From contig JAZKDB010000002.1 in assembly GCA_040387755.1 (NCBI GenBank), positions 1,674,001 through 1,738,000 on the forward strand: a DNA stretch of 64,000 bases. Reading direction: 5' to 3'. The stretch is from Rurimicrobium sp040387755 (GTDB lineage: Bacteria; Bacteroidota; Bacteroidia; Chitinophagales; Chitinophagaceae). The notes beneath the pieces are model-generated. The model saw nothing but the letters and a program-made list of their open reading frames with translations. It had not been told where the DNA came from and searched no databases. The position numbers and the translations under genes were made by a program. This document shows, piece after piece, positions 33,980 through 43,162 of the stretch. Numbering within the stretch: position 1 is the stretch's first letter; each line of letters opens with the position of its first letter.

Positions 33980-35359
33980 ATGTCAAAACCATCTGTTCCG
34001 CAAGGCACCCGCGACCTCACTCCCGAGGTAGTTCGCAAACGCCAGTTCTTACTCACTACTTTACGCAATATATTTGAGCAATGTGGTTTCCAGCCTATCG
34101 AAACACCGAGTATGGAAAACCTCAGCACCCTTATGGGAAAATATGGTGAAGAGGGGGACCGTTTGATTTTTAAGGTACTGAATAATGGCTTGAACGACCC
34201 CAACAAACACGAAAAAACCCGCGCTGCACTCGAAAATGTACTGCAAGGCAAAAACGATGTTAACCTTACCGAGCGTGCTTTACGTTACGACCTTACCATA
34301 CCTTTTGCTCGCTATGTGGTGATGCACCAGAGTGAATTGCAATTCCCTTTTCGTCGCTACCAGATGCAGCCTGTCTGGCGTGCCGATCGTCCTCAAAAAG
34401 GCCGCTACAGGGAGTTTTGGCAATGCGATTGCGATATCGTGGGCACTAACTCGCTTATTAACGAAGCCGAACTATTATACATCTACCGCGAAGCCTTTTT
34501 TCAATTAGCTATTCCTGAAATTATTGTCAGAATCAATAGCCGTAAGGTATTGACAGGCATAGCCCAGCATTGTGACGCTGAAGAAAAATTAGTAGACATT
34601 ACCACAGCCATTGACAAGCTGGATAAAATCGGAATAGATGGTGTAACAAAAGAATTGAACGAAAGAGGCCTGAATGAAGAACAGGTCAACAATATTATCC
34701 GTCTGATAAACAGTACAGATCTTGAGAGTTTAGAAAAAGAATTTGCGTCAAAACAAATAAGTGAAGGAGTGGCTGGCATCAATGAATTAAGAAATACGAT
34801 TGCCTATCACAATACATTATCCAAGTCAGAGTGGAATAATTCTGCAATAAAAATAGATTTTACTTTGGCACGCGGACTGAGCTATTATACTGGTATTATT
34901 GTAGAAGTCAATTGCAATGATGAGCGCATCAAAATGGGCAGTATCGGTGGTGGTGGTCGTTATGACGACCTGACAGGATTGTTTGGCTTGAAAAACCTAT
35001 CCGGCGTAGGCGTGTCTTTTGGCATTGACCGAATATATGATGTGATGGAAGAATTGAATCTTTTTCCTGCTGAAATAGCTGTGGGTACCAAAGCAATGAT
35101 TGTCAACACAGGAGGGGAGAACGAATTATATGCGTTGAGCATCTTGAAGCAATTACGGGAACATAATATTGCTGCAGAAATCTACCCGGAGCCAATTAAG
35201 TTTGACAAACAAATGAAATACATCTTTAACAGAAGCATACCCTTTGCTGTTATTATAGAAAATGAAGAGCGTGAAAAAGGAAATGTGCGCGTGAAAAACT
35301 TTGCCACCGGAACACAGAATGAAATGAGCATCGAAGAGTTAATCAAAATCCTCCACTAA
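33980..35359 (+). CDS. hisS: Histidyl-tRNA synthetase
   Basis: Class II synthetase of 459 residues that charges tRNA-His. Motif 1 region GTRDLTPE to FGFQPIETPSMEN-like start, motif 2 YQMQPVWRADRPQKGRYREF, the histidine signatures LARGLSYYTG and GGGGRYDDLTGLFG, then a C-terminal anticodon-binding domain (from about 365). The start MSKPSVPQGTRDLTPE is typical. Nine bases after its stop the tag gene begins, so the two are co-transcribed. A perfect -7 box six bases before the ATG predicts a leaderless message. Confidence 0.97.
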   Translation: MSKPSVPQGTRDLTPEVVRKRQFLLTTLRNIFEQCGFQPIETPSMENLSTLMGKYGEEGDRLIFKVLNNGLNDPNKHEKTRAALENVLQGKNDVNLTERALRYDLTIPFARYVVMHQSELQFPFRRYQMQPVWRADRPQKGRYREFWQCDCDIVGTNSLINEAELLYIYREAFFQLAIPEIIVRINSRKVLTGIAQHCDAEEKLVDITTAIDKLDKIGIDGVTKELNERGLNEEQVNNIIRLINSTDLESLEKEFASKQISEGVAGINELRNTIAYHNTLSKSEWNNSAIKIDFTLARGLSYYTGIIVEVNCNDERIKMGSIGGGGRYDDLTGLFGLKNLSGVGVSFGIDRIYDVMEELNLFPAEIAVGTKAMIVNTGGENELYALSILKQLREHNIAAEIYPEPIKFDKQMKYIFNRSIPFAVIIENEEREKGNVRVKNFATGTQNEMSIEELIKILH

Positions 35360-35368
35360 AATAACGCT

Positions 35369-35947
35369 ATGTCCAACCCAAAACAAGGCTGCACCTGGCC
35401 TGCCGATGACGAATTGATGATTGCTTATCATGATAATGAGTGGGGCGTACCGCTGCATGATGACCAGAAACTGTTTGAATTTCTTGTATTGGAAGGTTTT
35501 CAGGCAGGGCTCAGCTGGCGAACGATATTACACAAACGCGAAAATTTCCGCAAAGCATTCGACAATTTTGACGCAAAAAAAATTGCGAAATACTCAGATG
35601 CAAAAGTAGAAAAACTGATGCAGGATACAGGAATTGTGCGCAACCGCTTAAAAATACTGGCAACTATTAAAAATGCACAATGCTACCTTGAAGTACAAAA
35701 AGAATTTGGAAGCTTTGACAAATACATTTGGCAATTCACCAATGGAAAACCAATTCAGAATAAGTGGGAAAACCAGAGAGATTTGCCTGCTAAAACGGCA
35801 GAAAGCGATGCCATGAGTAAGGATTTACTAAAGCGTGGCTTTAAGTTTGTTGGTTCTACTATTTGCTATGCACACATGCAGGCTACTGGTATGGTCAACG
35901 ATCATGTCCTTGGATGCCCAAATCACAAAAGAGTGCAAAAGAAATAA
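35369..35947 (+). CDS. tag: DNA-3-methyladenine glycosylase I
   Basis: Base-excision repair glycosylase that removes 3-methyladenine, 192 residues. The zinc-site residues are at the two ends as in known Tag proteins: Cys and His in GCTWPADDELMIAYHDNEWG and His/Cys in MVNDHVLGCPNH. The core has FEFLVLEGFQAGLSWRTIL and the helix-hairpin-helix area NRLKILATIKNA. It follows hisS by nine bases and should be expressed with it. A short palindrome at 35980-36000 may terminate the transcript. Confidence 0.95.
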   Translation: MSNPKQGCTWPADDELMIAYHDNEWGVPLHDDQKLFEFLVLEGFQAGLSWRTILHKRENFRKAFDNFDAKKIAKYSDAKVEKLMQDTGIVRNRLKILATIKNAQCYLEVQKEFGSFDKYIWQFTNGKPIQNKWENQRDLPAKTAESDAMSKDLLKRGFKFVGSTICYAHMQATGMVNDHVLGCPNHKRVQKK

Positions 35948-35979
35948 TTTGCTGAGCAAAATCATATCCTCGAATCTCT

Positions 35980-36000
35980 CCCTGCAATACCTTTGCAGGG
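35980..36000 (+). promoter_or_regulatory. Palindrome overlapping the -7 box of the peroxidase gene
   Basis: Eight-base inverted repeat CCCTGCAA / TTGCAGGG with a 5-nt centre. A perfect -7 box TACCTTTG occupies 35988-35995, across centre and right arm. It may be an operator, or the hairpin end of the tag transcript (followed by ATTATTTTTA). Leader to the ATG at 36010 would be under 12 nt. Confidence 0.45.
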
Positions 36001-36009
36001 ATTATTTTT

Positions 36010-36972
36010 ATGCAGATTTCGAAGAAAAATATATTGATGTCATTGCTCGCAGTATCGATGTGGCTAATATGGAGTTTTGCCCCAAATAATGCGCCAAAAA
36101 TGAGCAAAGCCAAATTGGGAGAATTGCTCTTTTTCGACCCTATCCTTTCTGCAGACAGTACAATTAGCTGTGCTTCCTGTCATCGTCCCGAATTTGCCTT
36201 TGCAGATACTGTAGCATTTAGTGTCGGCGTTGGCGGCAGATTGGGCAAACGCAATGCACCTTCTGTGATGAATATGAGTGACCGTGAATCCTTCTTTTGG
36301 GATGGAAGAGCTGCCACCTTGGAAGAACAAGCTATATTTCCCATCGAAGACCACAACGAGATGAATCTTCCTGTTGGAGAAGCATTGACAAGACTAAACC
36401 ACAATAAAAAATACAGGCAGTTATTTGCAGACATATTTAATCAGGCTGCGAACAAACAAAATCTCGGTGCTGCACTGGCAGCTTTTGAGCGAACATTAGA
36501 GACTATAAATACACCATTAGACCGTTGGCAAAATGATGAAAAAGCAGACACTTTAAATCCACAACAGATTCGGGGCAGGGAATTATTTTTTTCAAAAGCC
36601 AAATGTAATGAATGCCATTTTACAGGAGACTTTACAGCCGATGAATTTAGGGGAATAGGGTTATTTGATGGACGGAAACACAACGATTCCGGCAGATACA
36701 ACATTAGTAAAAACAAGGCCGATATTGGAAAATTTAAAGTGCCTGGCTTGCGTAACATTGCCCTAACTGCACCCTATATGCACGATGGCAGTATGAAGAC
36801 ATTAAGGGAAGTTATTGACTATTACGACAATCCTGGCAAAATGCTTCCCAATGGACTTAACCGGGATTCCGTATTAATGGAACCCCTTGGGCTCAGCGAG
36901 CAGGAGAAAGCAGATATAGAAGCTTTTCTCCGGGCACTGACTGATGATCGGTTTATCAAAAAAACAAACTGA
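36010..36972 (+). CDS. Dihaem cytochrome c peroxidase (CcpA/MauG family)
   Basis: Exported dihaem protein of 320 residues that reduces hydrogen peroxide with electrons from c-type cytochromes. After an N-terminal signal or anchor (about 8-24) come the first haem site CASCHRPEFAF near residue 57 and the second CNECHFTGDF near 199, plus KFKVPGLRNIALTAPYMHDG with the axial Met of the electron-transfer haem and EKADIEAFLRALTDD at the end. The short length fits the bacterial CcpA group without added domains. It stands alone and ends in a hairpin at 36992. Confidence 0.93.
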   Translation: MQISKKNILMSLLAVSMWLIWSFAPNNAPKMSKAKLGELLFFDPILSADSTISCASCHRPEFAFADTVAFSVGVGGRLGKRNAPSVMNMSDRESFFWDGRAATLEEQAIFPIEDHNEMNLPVGEALTRLNHNKKYRQLFADIFNQAANKQNLGAALAAFERTLETINTPLDRWQNDEKADTLNPQQIRGRELFFSKAKCNECHFTGDFTADEFRGIGLFDGRKHNDSGRYNISKNKADIGKFKVPGLRNIALTAPYMHDGSMKTLREVIDYYDNPGKMLPNGLNRDSVLMEPLGLSEQEKADIEAFLRALTDDRFIKKTN

Positions 36973-36991
36973 GATTTTTTCTTAAAAAAAA

Positions 36992-37022
36992 CCGGCCTGT
37001 AGTTTTACATGCCGGCATTTTT
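36992..37022. terminator. Terminator between convergent genes
   Basis: Stem CCGGCCTGTA / TACATGCCGG (one mismatch) with GTTT loop. T-rich tails follow on both strands, so it can end the peroxidase gene and the lipoprotein gene on the other strand. Confidence 0.7.
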
Positions 37023-37038
37023 GTTTCAGCGTAATTTT

Positions 37039-37788
37039 CTAAAGTGTTCTTTTACCTTTAATGGTTACAGTACTCCCATTGCTGTCTTTAAATGAACCAT
37101 CAATATTATCGCCCGATAATTTACCGATAAGTGTACCATCCATATATAGGTTGCTACTGGCATCAATAGTTCCATCGCCAATATCTTCAGACTCCAGGCT
37201 ACCTGATTTTCTTGAAGCACCTCCAAATTTCCCCAACTTCCGGGACAATAAAACATTAAACGTTCCGTTCTCAGGCTTTGTTGTAGAATAAGTTCCTTCA
37301 AAACACTCTAACAATGATGTTGACTTCTCCTTTTCCAAGGTAAAGGATGCTCCTGGATGACCAGGAATACTTGAAGTCAGAATAACAGGATTAGTACCGG
37401 TAGCATCTACCTGAAATTTAACTGTAACCGGCGAACCATTAAATGTACCCGTAAAATCCGCTATGTACGATGTGCCTGCGGTCCAGGTGACAGCACTGGT
37501 TAGTGTGGCAGTTATACCATCCAATGTAAGAACGGCAGTAATTAGTGTTGTGTCATTTGAGATATCAAATTTGATAGTGCCTGTAGAGCCAATAACAATG
37601 CCTTTATAAACGCCTTTACTGCTGGCATCATAAGCAGCCTTTGCCTGAGGAGCTGTTACGCAGGAGCTACATGTGTAAGGTGTTGGAGTGGGGTTGTTGG
37701 TATTCTCCTCATCTTTTTTACAGGAGATAAACGCGACAGACAAAAATAAACCCGCGAAAAGAAATTGACGTAGTGTTTGATTTTTCAT
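37039..37788 (-). CDS. Lipoprotein of unknown function
   Basis: A 249-residue predicted lipoprotein: signal MKNQTLRQFLFAGLFLSVAF with lipobox FISC then KKDEE, a Thr/Pro/Asn linker, a CSSC pair, and a beta-rich body with repeated Gly/Thr/Asp turns (GSTGTIKFDISNDTTLI, FTGTFNGSPVTVKFQV, SGSLESEDIGDGTIDASSN). The end GSFKDSNGSTVTIKGKR suggests a closing beta strand. Function unknown. The ATG at 37788 is set by the signal peptide and by the -7 box at 37807. Confidence 0.75.
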   Translation of the reverse strand: MKNQTLRQFLFAGLFLSVAFISCKKDEENTNNPTPTPYTCSSCVTAPQAKAAYDASSKGVYKGIVIGSTGTIKFDISNDTTLITAVLTLDGITATLTSAVTWTAGTSYIADFTGTFNGSPVTVKFQVDATGTNPVILTSSIPGHPGASFTLEKEKSTSLLECFEGTYSTTKPENGTFNVLLSRKLGKFGGASRKSGSLESEDIGDGTIDASSNLYMDGTLIGKLSGDNIDGSFKDSNGSTVTIKGKRTL

Positions 37789-37806
37789 AATTTTTGATTG
37801 TTTGCA

Positions 37807-37814
37807 CAAAGCTA
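37807..37814 (-). promoter_or_regulatory. -7 box of the lipoprotein gene at 37039
   Basis: Minus-strand TAGCTTTG, exact consensus; leader about 14 nt, which excludes the longer frame to 37833. Confidence 0.5.
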
Positions 37815-37853
37815 TTATTTGACTGCTCCTCAAAAAATGTGAAAAAAGTAGTA

Positions 37854-38486
37854 TTACCTCAATCCGGCTTTGCGCAATGCTTCTGCGCGATTGCAGGCAT
37901 GAAGCTTCTCGTATATATTACGGATATGGGTTCTGACAGTCTCTACAGAAATGAATAATTTAGCAGCGATTTCTTTATAGCTGTATCCTTTGGACAGCCA
38001 CTCCAAAACTTCTTTTTCACGAAGAGACAAATCCTCTTGAGGGTCTGTATAAACTATATCCTGTTGAAAAGCGGTAACCACTTTGCGGGCTATCTGACTA
38101 CTCATAGGACTGCCTCCTTTTTTTAAATCCTGAAGAGCCTCAATCAACTTTGTAGAAGGTGTGTTTTTCAAAATATACCCTGATGCCCCTGCTTTTAAGG
38201 CTTTAAATACCCTATCTGCATCATCATAAACACTAAGTACCATAAATTGAATTTCAGGCCTTACAGGCTTTAGCCATGCGATGAAATCAATCCCGTTCTT
38301 TCCAGGTAATTTAATATCCGTTAACAGCAACTCTACTGTATTACCCAAACCCTCTTCAAAAAAAACCATGGCATCTTCTGCATTACTGAATGTTGCCACT
38401 AAATTAAATTCACCTGAGCCCGCTATTAGTGCTGTCAGAAAGTTACAGATTTTTTCATCGTCTTCAATAATTACTATGGCTGTCAT
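37854..38486 (-). CDS. NarL/LuxR-type response regulator (pair 3)
   Basis: A 210-residue regulator: receiver with IIEDDEKICNF, phospho-acceptor Asp in LLLTDIKLPGKNGIDFI and Lys in GYILKNTPSTK, then a LuxR domain (LREKEVLEWLSKGYSYKEIA and ISVETVRTHIRNIYEKL). It follows its kinase by a 63-nt gap that contains a perfect -7 box (38494-38501), as in pair 1. That box lies eight bases before the ATG, so the regulator has a very short leader. Targets unknown. Confidence 0.93.
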   Translation of the reverse strand: MTAIVIIEDDEKICNFLTALIAGSGEFNLVATFSNAEDAMVFFEEGLGNTVELLLTDIKLPGKNGIDFIAWLKPVRPEIQFMVLSVYDDADRVFKALKAGASGYILKNTPSTKLIEALQDLKKGGSPMSSQIARKVVTAFQQDIVYTDPQEDLSLREKEVLEWLSKGYSYKEIAAKLFISVETVRTHIRNIYEKLHACNRAEALRKAGLR

Positions 38487-38493
38487 AACATAT

Positions 38494-38501
38494 CAAAAGT
38501 A
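38494..38501 (-). promoter_or_regulatory. -7 box of response regulator 3
   Basis: Minus-strand TACTTTTG, exact consensus, in the kinase-regulator gap; predicted leader two to four bases. Confidence 0.5.
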
Positions 38502-38549
38502 GCTTTTTAACTACAGGATATAATGGTGAAAATAGTAGTATTTATAGCT

Positions 38550-41500
38550 TTACAGATTGAGACCATAAGTAATTTCTGTTCCCAAGCCATTTGTTTTAAT
38601 TTTGAAACTTCCTCCAATATCACTCATTCTCTTTTCCATATTTTGCAATCCGTTAGCTGCCCTTCTGATTTTTGTTTCATCAAAACCCTGACCATTATCT
38701 TTAATGCAAAAATTCAGTTTGCCACTTTCATATTCAACAGTAAAAGAAACATCCCTTGCATTTGCATGTTTTAATGCATTGTTAAGCGCTTCTTTTGATA
38801 CTAAAAACAAATTGCGTCGTTGTTCATTACTCATCTTCAATTCAGGTATCTTATCTGGAAAGCTAATTTCAAAATGAATATCAAAAGGCTCGAAATACTG
38901 CAAAGCATGTTCTCTGATATAAGCAAGTAGATTTTCCAAAGTCTCATTATGCGGATTAAGCGCCCATATAATTTCACTCATACTGTCTACTAATTTCCTC
39001 GCGGAATTCGAAATACTACCTACATCCTTTCTTAACTCTTCATCCGCCCTTTTTTGTGTTTGTATTAATTCTGTCATTAACGCAATATGTGTTAATCCGC
39101 TACCAATCTCATCATGCATATCCTTGCTGATTCTGTTTCTTTCCTGATCTACCAATCTCTGTTGCTCCAATATTTGTAATCGGTTCTGAAATTTTCTTTT
39201 ATTAATTAGATTGATAATCAGAACTGCCACGATTAAAAATGTGAATACCAGGCATGCATAAAACCACCAGCGTTTCCAGAATGGGGCATTTATCCTGATG
39301 CTAATCGTTTCCTCATCACTCCAAATGCCATAAGGATTAGCAGCACGTACTTTAAATGTATAATCGCCAGGAGTAAGGTTAGGATAGTTTACTCCTTTAT
39401 TATGACCTACAACCCAATGTTCATCCCAGCCTTCCAGTTTATACTCAATGCGATTGGCTTTAGGTCGTGTAAAATCAAGAGCTGCAAGACGAAAAGAAAT
39501 TTTGTTTCTGTTATAGGGCAATTCAATTAGCCTTTGCTTGCGGAACAATTCCCTTTTAGAAAAGGAAACGTCATTAATAGCAATATCTGTGACTGCTACA
39601 TGAGGTCTTGTTTTTACTTCCAGATATTCATTATTCAAATCCATGAACCAATTAAACCCTTTGATTCCTCCAAAATAAAACATGCCCGAAGCGCCTTTAT
39701 AGTAGGCTCCGGTGTTAAACTCATTACTTTGTAAGCCATCATTTACGGTAAAATTTTGAAAGACATTTTTACATCTGTCAAAATATATCAAACCGCCATT
39801 GCTACTCATCCAAAAGTTATGGTCCTTATCTTCTAAAATGCCATAAATATAACTGTTCGCCATACCATCTTTTTCAGAATAAACGGCATATGTTTTAGAG
39901 GCCGTATTGAACTTTATCAACCCTTTAGCAGAAGCCAGCCAAAGCACTTTATTATCCCTTTCATCTGCATGAATACTGCGAATATTCACTCCTTTAAAAA
40001 ACTTCAGCATAACTGTCGGCTCTTCTCTCATCTCAACTTTTAACAAACCCGCTGTTGGTGAAGCAACCCAGACGATACCCAAAGAATCCTGACAGAGCGA
40101 AATGGCCTGAGAGCCCAGGTCTGGTATCTCGTAATAAGTTTTGACACTATAGTTTCCATTCGTTTTTCTTATCCATGCCAATCCCCACTGTGTGGCTCCC
40201 ATCAAATCTCCATTTTGCAATTGTATCAAATCGTACACATAAATATTCATATAATTCAAAGGGATCTTTGGAGACAATTTAAGAGTCTTCAAAGTGTTCT
40301 TTTTTTCATCGAATATTGAAAACCCTCCAGAATGACCAATCCACATGTTTTTATCCCTGTCCTGAAAAACGGAGCCTACAATACTGAGTTTTTCAGAACC
40401 AAAATGCTTGTAATTCTTTACCGAAAGTGTTGCCGGGTCAACAATGCTAAAACCATTATTATGCATTCCCACCCAAATTCTCTTTTGCGTATCCTCGAAA
40501 AAGCACTTGGTAAAATAATCCTGAAGAAAGGGGTAATCACCTTCATTCAGCGGAAACAAATTAAAGCGAGGAGGCTTAAGGTCTAAACAAGCGACACCCC
40601 CGCCATCTGTACCTATCCATAAGTTCTCTTGTGCGTCAACATAGTTACATGTCACAATATTAATAGGCAAAGACTTCGATTTAGCATTGTCATGCCGAAA
40701 ATGCCTGACCAGTTTTGTTTTAGGGTCATAATACACCAATCCTTCACCCGGAGAGCAGCCCCATAATCTTCCATATCTGTCTTCAAATAGCTGAGCAACG
40801 GCAACAATTGAATCCCGACCTACCTCAAATACAAAATCGCTTAACACTTTTGTGCTCGAATCGTATACATGAATTTTGCCTTTACCGGTAAAGTAATGCT
40901 TACCCTTTCCAAACCAAATGCCATAATAGGTCTGGTGCGGAAAGTGGTGTTGAAATAATTTTGATTTTGTACTGAAACAATAAAGACCGTCTGATGGAAA
41001 AAATGAAAACCAGATATTTCCTTCCTTGTCAAAATTGGGTTTATAAGGCTGCTTGATTGCCTTTCTGTCAAACACTTCATTTCTGTAGCGCTTAAAAGCC
41101 TTCGATCTCAAATCGTAACTGACCACACCTAAAACAGAATTGAGCATCCAATAGACACTGTCTCTGATCATAATGCCATCAAGAGAAGATCGACCAAAGA
41201 GCTCAGGTTCAAAAACCATAATTGTATTTATCTTATCTGCCCCATGGTCATAACAATAAATACCCGACTCATTACTGAACCAGATATTACCACCATCATC
41301 TTCAGATAAATAACCCCTGATGTAATTGGATTCAATATCCAGTTTGCTGTTCTGGATTTTATACACTTTCATTTCTTCTCCGTCGTAACGATTGAGACCG
41401 TCTGCAGTACCAAACCACATAAAACCAAACTTATCCTGCCGGATAGCATAAACTGAACTCTGAGATAAACCCTCATTTACATTCAGCGACTCGAAGCGTG

Positions 41501-41582
41501 GAATAATAGGCTGGGCATTAGCTATATTGCCCGGCAGATAAGTAGCAATCAGTACTATAAAGATTAAAAATCGATAGAACAT
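38550..41582 (-). CDS. Propeller/Y_Y_Y sensor histidine kinase (pair 3)
   Basis: Sensor kinase of 1010 residues from the ATG at 41582, where the signal peptide FYRFLIFIVLIATYLPGN starts; frames further upstream are rejected. Two regulator propellers (for example FGFMWFGTADGLNRYDGEEM and NLWIGTDGGGVACLD), a Y_Y_Y domain (LTPGDYTFKVRAANPYG), a membrane helix (WWFYACLVFTFLIVAVLII), HisKA_3 with His in ISKDMHDEIGSGLTHIA, and HATPase_c (EALNNALKHANA, DNGQGFDE, GLQNMEKRMSDIGG). It matches the second kinase in layout but is more diverged than a recent duplicate. Partner is the LuxR regulator downstream. Ligand unknown. Confidence 0.92.
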   Translation of the reverse strand: MFYRFLIFIVLIATYLPGNIANAQPIIPRFESLNVNEGLSQSSVYAIRQDKFGFMWFGTADGLNRYDGEEMKVYKIQNSKLDIESNYIRGYLSEDDGGNIWFSNESGIYCYDHGADKINTIMVFEPELFGRSSLDGIMIRDSVYWMLNSVLGVVSYDLRSKAFKRYRNEVFDRKAIKQPYKPNFDKEGNIWFSFFPSDGLYCFSTKSKLFQHHFPHQTYYGIWFGKGKHYFTGKGKIHVYDSSTKVLSDFVFEVGRDSIVAVAQLFEDRYGRLWGCSPGEGLVYYDPKTKLVRHFRHDNAKSKSLPINIVTCNYVDAQENLWIGTDGGGVACLDLKPPRFNLFPLNEGDYPFLQDYFTKCFFEDTQKRIWVGMHNNGFSIVDPATLSVKNYKHFGSEKLSIVGSVFQDRDKNMWIGHSGGFSIFDEKKNTLKTLKLSPKIPLNYMNIYVYDLIQLQNGDLMGATQWGLAWIRKTNGNYSVKTYYEIPDLGSQAISLCQDSLGIVWVASPTAGLLKVEMREEPTVMLKFFKGVNIRSIHADERDNKVLWLASAKGLIKFNTASKTYAVYSEKDGMANSYIYGILEDKDHNFWMSSNGGLIYFDRCKNVFQNFTVNDGLQSNEFNTGAYYKGASGMFYFGGIKGFNWFMDLNNEYLEVKTRPHVAVTDIAINDVSFSKRELFRKQRLIELPYNRNKISFRLAALDFTRPKANRIEYKLEGWDEHWVVGHNKGVNYPNLTPGDYTFKVRAANPYGIWSDEETISIRINAPFWKRWWFYACLVFTFLIVAVLIINLINKRKFQNRLQILEQQRLVDQERNRISKDMHDEIGSGLTHIALMTELIQTQKRADEELRKDVGSISNSARKLVDSMSEIIWALNPHNETLENLLAYIREHALQYFEPFDIHFEISFPDKIPELKMSNEQRRNLFLVSKEALNNALKHANARDVSFTVEYESGKLNFCIKDNGQGFDETKIRRAANGLQNMEKRMSDIGGSFKIKTNGLGTEITYGLNL

Positions 41583-41788
41583 CTTGTCGTATATTCCAAT
41601 ATGGATTTTTCTATATTTTATCTTCCAATGTACTCTGTAATTATTTGTAATGCAAGAGCCTTTATAATAAATACATCGAAACATTTTTCCGAATAGCTGA
41701 AGCATCTTGTCTCATAGTCTCACATTTCTACCACCATTTTACTGTCTATACCATATCAGCAAAAAGTTATGGCAAGTTTCTTTTTAAA

Positions 41789-41820
41789 TTTTGCCTTTCC
41801 TTTTAGGTTTAGTAATTTCG
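41789..41820 (+). promoter_or_regulatory. Promoter of the E2 gene
   Basis: TTTTG (41789-41793), 19-nt spacer, TAATTTCG (41813-41820, one mismatch to TAnnTTTG). Leader about 45 nt to the ATG at 41871, which excludes the longer frame from 41769. Confidence 0.6.
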
Positions 41821-41870
41821 TGCTCTCGAAATTGTCATTTTTCAGCATTTATATAAATAATATTTTCCCA

Positions 41871-43085
41871 ATGATTGAAATAAAAGTGCCTACTGTAGGC
41901 GAGTCGATTAGTGAAGTAACTTTAGTACAATGGCTCAAAGCCGATGGCGAATGGGTAGAACGCGATGAGTTACTCTGCGAAATGGAGTCAGAGAAAGCGA
42001 CTTTCGAACTCAATGCCGAACAAGCAGGCATCTTACATATTGTAGCAAAAGCGGGGGATACTATTAATATTGGTGACCTTGCCTGTAAAATAGACGAAAC
42101 TGCAGCCCGCCCCGAAGGTGCCGCTGCTCCTAAAGCAGAAAAGCCAGCTGAAGTTAAAGCAGCAGCCGCACCTGCTCCTAAAGCAGATGCATTACCAGCA
42201 GATGTAAAAGCAAGCCCTGTGGCACAAGCTATTATGGCGGACAAAAAGGTAAAACCTTCAGAAGTTTCCGGTTCAGGCGTTTCGGGAAAAATATTAAAAA
42301 ATGATGTTCTAGAAGCATTGAATAATCCGGGAATTAAGGGCGGAGCGACACAAGTAAGCCGCACCGACCGTCCTGAAAAAATGAGCAATTTGCGCAAAAC
42401 CATTTCGCGCAGATTGGTAGAAGCAAAAAACACTACTGCGATGTTGACTACTTTCAACGAAGTAGATATGGGTCGTATTATGGATATCCGCAAAAATTAT
42501 AAGGATAGCTTTAAAGAAACTCATGGTGTTAATCTTGGATTTATGTCCTTCTTTGCCAAAGCTTGCTGCATCGCCCTTACAGAATGGCCTGCAGTAAACG
42601 CTTACATTGACGGAGACCAGATTATTTATCATGAATATTGCGACATCTCCATCGCAGTATCTGCTCCCAAAGGCTTAGTGGTGCCAGTTATCCGCAATGC
42701 AGAAAGCAAGAATATGGCTGAACTGGAATCGGCAGTGGTAGATTTGGCTAAAAAGGCACGTGATAATAAATTAAGCATGGAAGAAATGACCGGTGGAACA
42801 TTTACCATAACCAATGGTGGCGTATTTGGCTCCTTAATGTCCACACCAATTATCAATATCCCTCAGGCAGCTATCCTCGGTATGCACAAAATACAAGACC
42901 GCGCTATGGTCATCAACGGGAAAATTGAAGTTCGCCCAATGATGTATCTGGCACTCAGCTACGACCACAGAATTATCGATGGCCGTGAATCAGTAGGTTT
43001 CCTTGTTCGTGTCAAAGAATTATTGGAAAATCCTGAATTGATGTTAATTGGCAAAGACCCTGTAAAAGGACTTTTAGGTATCTAA
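41871..43085 (+). CDS. sucB: Dihydrolipoamide succinyltransferase, E2 of 2-oxoglutarate dehydrogenase
   Basis: A 404-residue E2 subunit: lipoyl domain (1-75) with the lipoylated Lys in MESEKATFELNAEQAG, an Ala/Pro/Lys-rich linker, a peripheral-subunit-binding domain (about 118-155, SPVAQAIMADKKVKPSEVSG), and a catalytic domain ending in LALSYDHRIIDGRESVGFL with the catalytic His and Asp. The ILGMHKI and SVAFGLVVPVIRNAE-like motifs support the succinyl rather than acetyl type, as does the single lipoyl domain. The E1 gene is not adjacent on this side within the window. Terminator at 43110. Confidence 0.94.
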   Translation: MIEIKVPTVGESISEVTLVQWLKADGEWVERDELLCEMESEKATFELNAEQAGILHIVAKAGDTINIGDLACKIDETAARPEGAAAPKAEKPAEVKAAAAPAPKADALPADVKASPVAQAIMADKKVKPSEVSGSGVSGKILKNDVLEALNNPGIKGGATQVSRTDRPEKMSNLRKTISRRLVEAKNTTAMLTTFNEVDMGRIMDIRKNYKDSFKETHGVNLGFMSFFAKACCIALTEWPAVNAYIDGDQIIYHEYCDISIAVSAPKGLVVPVIRNAESKNMAELESAVVDLAKKARDNKLSMEEMTGGTFTITNGGVFGSLMSTPIINIPQAAILGMHKIQDRAMVINGKIEVRPMMYLALSYDHRIIDGRESVGFLVRVKELLENPELMLIGKDPVKGLLGI

Positions 43086-43109
43086 GTCGAATAAAAAAGA
43101 GTTTATTTT

Positions 43110-43148
43110 AAAATGCCACAACAAATTGTTGTGGCATTTTCCATTTTA
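43110..43148 (+). terminator. Intrinsic terminator after the E2 gene
   Basis: Perfect palindrome: AAAATGCCACAACAA and TTGTTGTGGCATTTT around one base. It is T-rich after the stem. Confidence 0.8.
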
Positions 43149-43162
43149 TAAAGAAATCAATG

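Noticed and set aside
41849..42493. Long minus-strand open frame (214 codons) across the E2 gene
   Set aside because: Antisense shadow of the Ala/Pro-rich linker and lipoyl domain of sucB; the protein is Ala- and Ser-rich without domain character, and the plus strand carries all E2 motifs.
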